This document shows positions 57,412 through 64,000 of a stretch of DNA of 64,000 nt, piece by piece. The DNA lies in the NCBI GenBank assembly GCA_019454045.1, contig SKCR01037628.1, positions 54,875-118,874 on the forward strand, in the 5' to 3' direction. The notes beneath the pieces are model-generated. The model worked only from the letters and a program-made list of their open reading frames with translations. It was not told the origin of the DNA and ran no database searches. Position 1 is the stretch's first letter. Each line of letters starts with the position of its first letter. Origin of the DNA: Zanthoxylum bungeanum (taxonomy: Eukaryota > Streptophyta > Magnoliopsida > Sapindales > Rutaceae). The position numbers and the translations under genes are program-made.

Positions 57412-58065
57412 CTAATATTTTCTAATATCTGTTGCCTTATTCTCTGTGATTGCAGACATGGGTTCGGCCTCTACCCACTTGGTGAAATAGTCAATGGCGA
57501 CGATGGCATACTTGGTCTGTCCCCGCCTCGGTTGCATCGGCCCGATGATGTCTAGCCCCCACTGGCCGAATGGCCAGAGGCTGACCAGAGTGGTCAATTG
57601 CTCATCAGATTGATGATGAATATTGGCATTCTTCTGGCATCCCTCACATTTTCGAGCTACCTTCATTCCGTCTTGGTGTATGGTCGGCCAGTAGAACCAT
57701 TGCCTCAATGCCTTAAATGCAATCGACTGCCCCCCGGCATGGCTCCCGCAGATTCCTCCGTGAATCTCTCTGAGCACATAATCTACTTCCTCGGTTGTAA
57801 GACACCTCAAAAGTGGCACCGTATGCCCCCGCCAGTACAAGACTCCTTCAACCAAGCAAAATTTCGAGCTTCGATACTTCAACTTTCTTGCCTCCTTCTT
57901 ATCCTCAGGTGTCTTCCTAGTCTCCAAGTAACTCCTGATCGGGTCAATCCAAGAGGTCCTCCCTTCTGTATCTACTTCCATCACCTCCGGCTTCCCAACA
58001 CTTTTTTCATGCACGCAGATCAAATGGATAGTCATAGGCTTCTCTGACTTAATTGAGGATGCCAT
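57412..58065 (-). pseudogene. Gypsy integrase, N-terminal and partial core
   Basis: 217-codon frame. H2C2 zinc-finger region: EIHGGICGSHAGGQSIAFKA, RQWFYWPTIHQDG, KCEGCQKNANIHH. The core begins PFGQWGLDIIGP (first catalytic Asp) and continues YAIVAIDYFTKWVEAEP. It stops after SAITENKATD, before the second Asp and the Glu of the D-D-35-E triad. The truncation coincides with the CACTA junction. Confidence 0.92.
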
Positions 58066-58107
58066 CCGAGCCAGCGAGTCTGCCTGATGGTTGTTTTCCC
58101 AACCAAT

Positions 58108-58551
58108 CTACTCGAATTGCACACTATCCATTTCCCCAATCATCTTCTGCACCTCGGCCAGATAATCCATCATGTTAGGCTCTCTGGCCTGAAACTCGCC
58201 CTTTAGTTGTTGGATGGCCAGTTGGGAATCGCTCTTTACTATCACGTCCCTGACACCCACCGCTGCGCAGAGCCTTAAACCGGCCAGAATGACCTCATAC
58301 CCAGCCTTAGTATTCATGGCCTAGAAGGTGAATCTTAGGGGACATACCACCTCATCACCATCATTGCTCCGCAAGACAACCCCAGCTCCACAGCCTTGTG
58401 AACTGACTGAACCGTCCACCGACAACTCCCACGTGGTCTTCGAAACTTCCAAAATATGTGGCCCTGCGAACTCGGCGACAAAATCTGCTAGAGCCTGCCC
58501 TTTTACCACCGCTCTCGGTAAGTAGGATATATCATACTCACTCAATTCCAC
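58108..58551 (-). pseudogene. Second (archaeal-type) RNase H of the Gypsy element
   Basis: Two abutting frames. 58551-58321: ADFVAEFAGPHI, then WELSVDGSVSSQGCGAGVVL, with the catalytic Asp in SVDGS. 58317-58108: AGYEVILAGLRLCAAVGV, VIVKSDSQLAIQQLKGEF, with the Glu and Asp positions present. A stop near 58320 separates them. Its place between RNase H and integrase is the hallmark of the Tat lineage. Confidence 0.85.
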
Positions 58552-58554
58552 CGA

Positions 58555-59861
58555 TCACTTTAATAACCGACCCGAGACCTCTAGTTTATACAAGATCTGC
58601 CTCAGAGGATGATCAGTATAGACCCCAATAAGATGAGCTTGAAAGTAGGGCCGCAGCTTCCGGGCCGCCGTAACTAAGGACAAAGCCACTAGTTCATGGG
58701 CTGGGTATCTGGTCTCTACATCCAGCAAGGCTTTGCTGATATAATACACCGACCTTTGGATCTTATCGGCCTCCTACACTAGCACTGAGCTTACAGCATG
58801 TTCAGAAACAGCTAAGTACAAGAATAAAGTCTCACCCGAGATTGGTTTAGCCAAAAGCGGGGGTTGAGCTAAGTACTGCTTGAGCTGCATGAAGGTTTCC
58901 TCGCACTCTGCCGTCCAACTGACCTATTTCTTGGACTTCTTAATAAACTTGAAAAAAAGGATGACATTTTTCGGTTGCCGTGGAGATGAACCGGTTTAGT
59001 GCAGCCACTCGGCCCGTTAAACTGTGCACCTCTTTGACCATCTTGGGAGATTTCAATTCCAGAACTGCTCGGATCTTCTGTGGGTTTGCTTCTATGCCTC
59101 GTGCACTGACCATGTATCACAGAAACTTTCCTGACGCTACACTGAATGCACACTTCTCTGGGTTCAGCCTCATACAATATTTTCTTATCAGCTCAAAAGT
59201 CTCTGCGAGGTCGGCCAAATGATCCTCCGGTTCCTTGGTCATTGTTATCATGTCGTCAACATATACTTGCATGGTTTTGCCGATGAGGGGCTTAAAAACT
59301 TTGTTCACCAGCCTCTGAAATGCAGCCCCAACATTCTTCAAACCGAAAGGCATCACCTTATAAAAAATACAACCCTCGATCTATGATGAAAGCTGTTTTC
59401 TCCTCATCCTCAGGATACATCTTGACCTGATTATATCCTGAGAAGACATCCATGAAACTGAGCAGCCCATGACACGCCGTCGAATCTACCAGCTGATCCA
59501 CATTTGGAAGCGAGAAATTATCCTTCGGGCAGGCCTTGTTAAGATATGAGAAGTCTACACACATCCTCCACTTCCCACTGGGTTTCTTTACCAAGACCAC
59601 ATTTGATACCCACTCCGGGTATTTCACCTCCCTGATAAAACCGGCCTTTAACAACCTTTCCACCTCGGCCTCTACCGCATCGCAACGTTCCTGATTAAAT
59701 ATTCTTCTCTTCTGCTTGATCGGCTTGTGAGCCGGATCCACCGCTAAACGGTGGCTGATGAATTTGGGATCTATTCCGGGCATGTCGCTATGCCCCCAAG
59801 TAAAAATGTCTGCATACTGCTTCAAAAACTTCAGCAGGTCTTGCTTCAGGCTTTCCTCCAA
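58555..59861 (-). pseudogene. Gypsy reverse transcriptase and RNase H
   Basis: 59861-59358: FTWGHSDMPGIDP, VKKPSGKWRMCVDFSYLNKA, LLSFMDVFSGYNQVKM. A frame break at a T run (59357) is followed by 59356-59117: MMPFGLKNVGAAFQRLVNK and the catalytic YVDDM near 59250. The RT connection continues to about 58750 with breaks. RNase H remnant at 58749-58555: YYISKALLDVETRYPAHE, YTDHPLRQIL. Motifs are intact except for the frame breaks. Confidence 0.9.
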
Positions 59862-59981
59862 ACTCGTTCATACCTTTATAACTTTTCTGGGCCGAAGAGT
59901 CCTACTGACTCCAACTCTTCAACTGCCCCCAATTGGGCAAAATCCTCGGACCGTGGATCTGGAGACTCAACTCTTTCCTCA

Positions 59982-60497
59982 TCATCTTCCCTTTATCCTC
60001 CTCTTCCGGATATCTTTCTCAACACAAAGAGTCTCTTTTGAGACGATGGCGAAACAATTTCTGGCTACCTTCTGACTTCCACATACTATCCCAATTCCAG
60101 CTTGGGTAGGAAACTTCAATTTCAAATAATAGCATGACATGGCGGCCTTTGTTTTCATCATGAAAGGCCGGCCCACAATGACCTGGTAACTGCTCATACA
60201 GTCCACCACTTTGAAGTACATCATGATTATCCGGGTGCGGGGGGAAGTGCCGATCGTCATGGCCAGCTGTATCCTTCCCAAGGGGACGATTTCTGCTCCC
60301 CCAAACCCGTACATGGGAGTCCCGTCCTGGATCATAGTGGCATATTCCACCCCCAGGCCATCCAAGGCTTCCTTATAGATTATGTCGACCGCACTCCCCA
60401 GATCCACCAAGATCATATCTACCTCGACCCCTCCTATTATTGCTTTGATTATCATAGCATCGTCGTGGGGAAAACTCACCCCCAAGGGCATCCTCAT
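59982..60497 (-). pseudogene. Gypsy aspartic protease
   Basis: Frame MRMPLGVSFPHDDAMIIKAI, then VDMILVDLGSAVDIIYKEAL and VIVGRPFMM. The retropepsin fold signature is clear, but the active-site triplet, normally D-T/S-G, reads D-L-G at 60396-60404. That should abolish activity unless it is a sequencing error. Confidence 0.85.
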
Positions 60498-60657
60498 CTG
60501 TGAACATTACAGGGATCGACCGAGCTCTATGAATCCCCAGAGTCTGCTCTGTCGCCAATACTTTCGATCCTCGGATCCGACTGTAATTATTCCTTGACCG
60601 GTTAGGATCTCCGGCTAGTGTCCTCCCACCAGTGATGGTATACATCTGTCTATGCCC

Positions 60658-62214
60658 TTACCGTTGTCGGGCCGCCATGGCCCATTGGTCGATGTAATTA
60701 TTCAGATAGCCATTCTGCGCTAGGTTTTCCATATGTTCCCGCAGGTCCTTACAACCTTCCGACGTGTGTCCCCTCATGTTATGATGCACATAATAAGATT
60801 TCTCACTCTTCTTTTCCACCGGATATTTCCTCATATCAGGCTCCATTAGGAGGCCCCTACCTTGAATTTCCTTAACGATATGAGCCAACAGCTTGTTCAA
60901 AGGTGTGTACCCTGGCCCTCCGGCCACATGATTTACTTGTGCTTGAACCCTCATTTCCTGTGGTACATTGCTGGGAAGCACTGGTCTGAACTCCCTTTGT
61001 CTCGGAGGTGGCTTCCTCAACTCTCTGTCCGGTCTATGAGATAACTCCGGCCTCACCATCTTTTCTTTCTGAATTCCCTCCTTCCGGGCGACCTTCTCTT
61101 CTTCTTCCATCAACATAAACTTCCTGGCCAGCTCCAGGGCAGTGGCGTAGTCTGGGACATCTTGAACCCTCAGGTGAGTCCACAACTTCCCTACCTTAAG
61201 AGCCCCCTTGAGACTTTCCAGTGCTTCCGACGACTCATACGCCCCGACCTCAAGCACTAAATTGTGGTACCTTTCAATAAAGTTCTCTAGGGGCTCATCA
61301 TCCTCCTACTTCATCAATCTCAACTCTCCTACTGTCTTCTTTGGGATACACGCTCATTTGAAATACCGGACGAAGGATTTCTTGAGCTGAGAGAAACTAC
61401 TGATACTTCCCGGAGTCAAGCTTCTAAACCACAAAATTGCGGGCCCACTCAGGGTTAGAGGGAACACCCTGCATATGGCCATTCCCACCATTCCTTGGAC
61501 CTCCATCAGCAAAACAAAACTTGCAATATGGGATTTAGGGTCGGTATGGCCCCTGTAGGAGCTCATAGAAGGCATGTTGAACCGCTTATGAAATTCAGTG
61601 GACAAGGTTTCTTCTGTGAAGGGGGATGCTGCCTCCCCATCCCGATTATCTCATTTACCCGCTTCAAGTTATCTTCCCATTTTCTCATTTCCTTTCTAAA
61701 CCAAGCTTTCATATGGTTGTCAATGGCCTCGCATTGTCTCCCGCAAACTTCTTCACGTCTGCCACTTCGAGCACGACGTATTCTGTGACTAGATACCTCT
61801 CGATCCCCTCCACCGCGTCTTTCATCTTCCCCCTTTAAAGCGTGGGCTATTATTGGAGGACTCTGGAGCTCGTCTCTCATCTTCTTCTTCCCGCATTCTT
61901 TTCGCCCGCAAGGTTCTTGCTATCACAACCGACCTCACCCTCTGGGGATCCTTCCTCCCGGGTTCATCATATTCGCTTAGGTCTACCACTCTCTTTCCTT
62001 ATGTTATCTCGTTTCTCTTCTGACTTGGACCAGCCTCCATCCTTTCATTATTCACTTTTTCTAATCTTTCCAGCTTCTCCAACATGGTCTTCATGAGGGT
62101 CTGGTTCTCCTCCCTATCCTTCCGCATGCTTTCCTCCATTTTTTCCATCCACTCTGTTGTTGAACTCTCCGACGATCTATGGTTCCCGTCTTCCGCCATC
62201 GTCCTACCATGCAA
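60658..62214 (-). pseudogene. Gypsy gag
   Basis: The start is probably near 62214 (MHGRTMAEDGNHRSSESSTT), with a coiled-coil-like EKLERLEKVNNE. The Retrotrans_gag domain lies at 61605-61354 (PSMSSYRGHTDPKSHIASFV, AICRVFPLTLSGPAILWFRS, FSQLKKSFVRYF). The following 61257-60658 has GALKVGKLWTHLRVQDVPDY and a charged tail ending AQNGYLNNYIDQW. It is interrupted by at least three frame breaks (near 61990, 61560 and 61300). Confidence 0.87.
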
Positions 62215-62230
62215 GTTGCTTTTTGTTCTT

Positions 62231-62249
62231 TCCCCACAGACGGCGCCAA
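62231..62249 (-). other. Primer-binding region of the Gypsy element
   Basis: The minus strand immediately inside the LTR reads GTTGGCGCCGTCTGTGGGG, the primer region usual in Tat/Athila-type plant Gypsy elements. Confidence 0.85.
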
Positions 62250-63165
62250 CTGTTGACGGGTGATTTTCGTCCCAGGGGCAGTTTCGAGATAACCATCCCG
62301 AGACAATCCTCCTTCAACCTTGAATTTATTTGGTTGGGGGAGACCAAAAACAATTGTGGCAAAAGACAAAGCAAACATAAAAATCGACAAAGAGCGTTTA
62401 ACGTGGTTCGGCGGAGCTAATCCAACCTACGTCCACGGGCATAAAATAGATTAGGTTGTTTTAGTACCAATCCGAGTACTGACCTGTTTAGGGACATGTC
62501 TAACAGTAACCAAGCTGTCGGTCGTTCTTTGAGTTTCTTACAAGTAATACTAGAATAAAAAGTTTTCCAACCCTTACAAATGAGATCACCTTCTCCTTAT
62601 ATACTAATGGATATACAATACTGTTCCCATATCTTTGTGACGCCAACACTGCAGGTTTCTGGCGATTTGACAAGCTCTCTTCCCCATCTGCCATCGCCGA
62701 AAGTAAAGCCTACCCTCTGATTTCCCGTCACATCACGCCGTAAAAGTACATTGTCACGTCTTTTCACTAATGATGACAGCCTGTAAAATCTTAAATACGA
62801 AAGTAGATTTCAGAGTGAAAAGTCCAAACTATCCTGGTCACGCGTCGATTATAGGACGTCGGCCAATAAACTTGCCGAACACCTCGACTGCTCCCACCCC
62901 GATCCATAATATCCGAGCTCATCAACTTATTCCAGGAGGTAAGATAAAAACAAAAACGAGCCGCCGGTTTACAGTGGTCGGCCTCGGTTCTGATGTTGTC
63001 GGTCTCTGAAATCTACACCAGATCCGAGAAAGAAGTGCTGGGACCCTCTTACTGTACGAGAACTGACCAATACATCTGGACATCTGATCCTCCAAAAATG
63101 AGAAGTTCCGTCTTTGCCCTTACCGAACTGTTCAAATATTTTGGTTGCAGAAATCCCCATCAATA
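62250..63165 (-). mobile_element. 5' LTR of the Gypsy element
   Basis: About 916 bp, from TGTTGACGGG (plus) to CCCCATCAATA near 63165, where the last two bases deviate from the expected CA. A minus-strand TATA box, AGTATATAAGGAG, lies near 62597-62612. It shares its first ~180 bp with the solo LTR at 378-1103. Confidence 0.85.
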
Positions 63166-64000
63166 ACTATTTCGTTACATTTTTTATGCTATAATGCTTT
63201 TAATATACAAAGTATTTTTTATATTTTGATAAACATTATTTTAGACCGACAACAAATATAAAATGAATTAAAAGAATACAATTTTCTTTTAACGTCAAGA
63301 TGTGATGAGTAGTAATAAACAAAAGGAAAAAAAAAGACTTGTCATTAAAATGAGAAACATTGTCAACCCAATTGTCAGACTCCGCACGTTGCACACACGA
63401 GTTCAGTGGGCTCTGTAAAGTAGGGTTTTTCCCATCCCAATCGGGACTGTAATTTTTTTTTTTTTTTTATATCATGATTTGAAAATGGAATGAATAGGGA
63501 GAAAAAAAATATCCTAAAATTTTTAGTCGGTTAAAATCGGACATAAATTGGGATGATATTTTAATGGAATAAGACGTGATTTAATAAAATGTGAGATGAG
63601 ACTGAGATTTTTTTTATCCAAAAAATAACAAGATGAACCAGGATAAATTTTTTTATCACGATTATATAAAGGAACATGATTTAGATTGACAAATCTCATC
63701 TCGTATTGTCCCAGTACCATCTCTAATGTAAAGTAATTAATACATAAATCAAGATTCTTAATTTGCTTTGCTTAAAATTTCCTAATCTCTTTGATTACTT
63801 TTAGTTGACTTTTGTTGAAAGGAAAAATAAATTGACGTAAATATTAAGTTAGACAAATAGTACTGTAGACTTATGTTAGATTTTGGCGACAGCAATTGAT
63901 ATTGATTTCTTTTATACCAAACATAGGTGTCATTGGTCACAATATTATGTCTAATTTTCTAATTATTTTTCGTTAATACGGTAATTTGAGATAAATAGTT
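63166..64000. other. AT-rich flank, no gene recognised
   Basis: Contains T and A homopolymer runs (near 63331, 63452 and 63504). No frame with family resemblance, no LTR or TIR ends. It does not look like the missing half of the CACTA element. Confidence 0.5.

Larger units (their letters stand above)
57412..63165 (-). mobile_element. Tat-lineage Gypsy retrotransposon, 3'-truncated
   Basis: The 5' LTR is 62250 to about 63165, with primer-binding region at 62231-62249. Coding runs down the minus strand: gag, protease, reverse transcriptase, RNase H, second (archaeal-type) RNase H and integrase. It ends abruptly inside the integrase core at 57412. The double RNase H and the TTGGCGCCGTCTGTGGGG primer region mark the Tat clade. 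The 3' LTR is missing, so no TSD can be given. The coding is broken into at least ten frames. Confidence 0.9.

Overview
The window is nuclear DNA of a flowering plant, most likely a dicot: very AT-rich, with spliceosomal introns, plant-type promoters, a plant RCI2/PMP3 membrane peptide, a plant PWWP-domain gene and a large load of LTR retrotransposons and a CACTA transposon. The species cannot be named from the sequence. About 80% of the window is transposon-derived. Only three protein-coding host genes are supported.

Layout. 1-1520: a ~172-bp tandem satellite split by a solo LTR with a perfect TATAT target-site duplication (TSD). 1.7-1.9 kb: a LINE-type RNase H scrap. 2.4-7.7 kb (+): a PWWP-domain chromatin gene whose N-terminal third is broken by four small frameshifts while the last 911 codons are open. 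9.1-9.4 kb (+): an intact two-exon RCI2/LTI6-type gene of 54 codons with ABA-type promoter motifs. 10.76-46.64 kb: one nested retrotransposon cluster. 46.77-49.61 kb (-): an eight-exon gene for an unrecognised serine/lysine-rich plant protein. 53.13-57.41 kb: a truncated CACTA (En/Spm) element. 57.41-63.17 kb: a truncated Tat-lineage Gypsy element, joined directly to the broken CACTA transposase.

The nested cluster is the main result. A minus-strand Copia element (called G here) has gag, protease, integrase, reverse transcriptase and RNase H that can be followed in order from 44.4 kb down to 14.9 kb, but the reading is interrupted three times. Solo LTR A (TSD GATCT) sits in the RNase H. Solo LTR B (TSD ATTGA/ATTGG) sits between integrase and reverse transcriptase. 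Full-length Copia F (TSD CTATT/CCATT) sits inside the integrase. B is itself split by an inverted solo LTR C of the same family (TSD GAGAG), and C is split by full-length Copia D (TSD TAATA). That makes four levels of insertion (D in C in B in G). G's left LTR is also damaged by a Tat-like LTR fragment with its own tandem repeats.

What to take from it. The host genes occupy the edges of the repeat block. G ends only 127 bp past the stop codon of the 46.8-49.6 kb gene. All retroelement coding regions seen are broken by stops or frameshifts, so none looks autonomous now. D and F nevertheless keep very similar LTR sequence, which suggests they were copied with help from other elements. I saw no bacterial-type system, CRISPR array, tRNA or rRNA gene.
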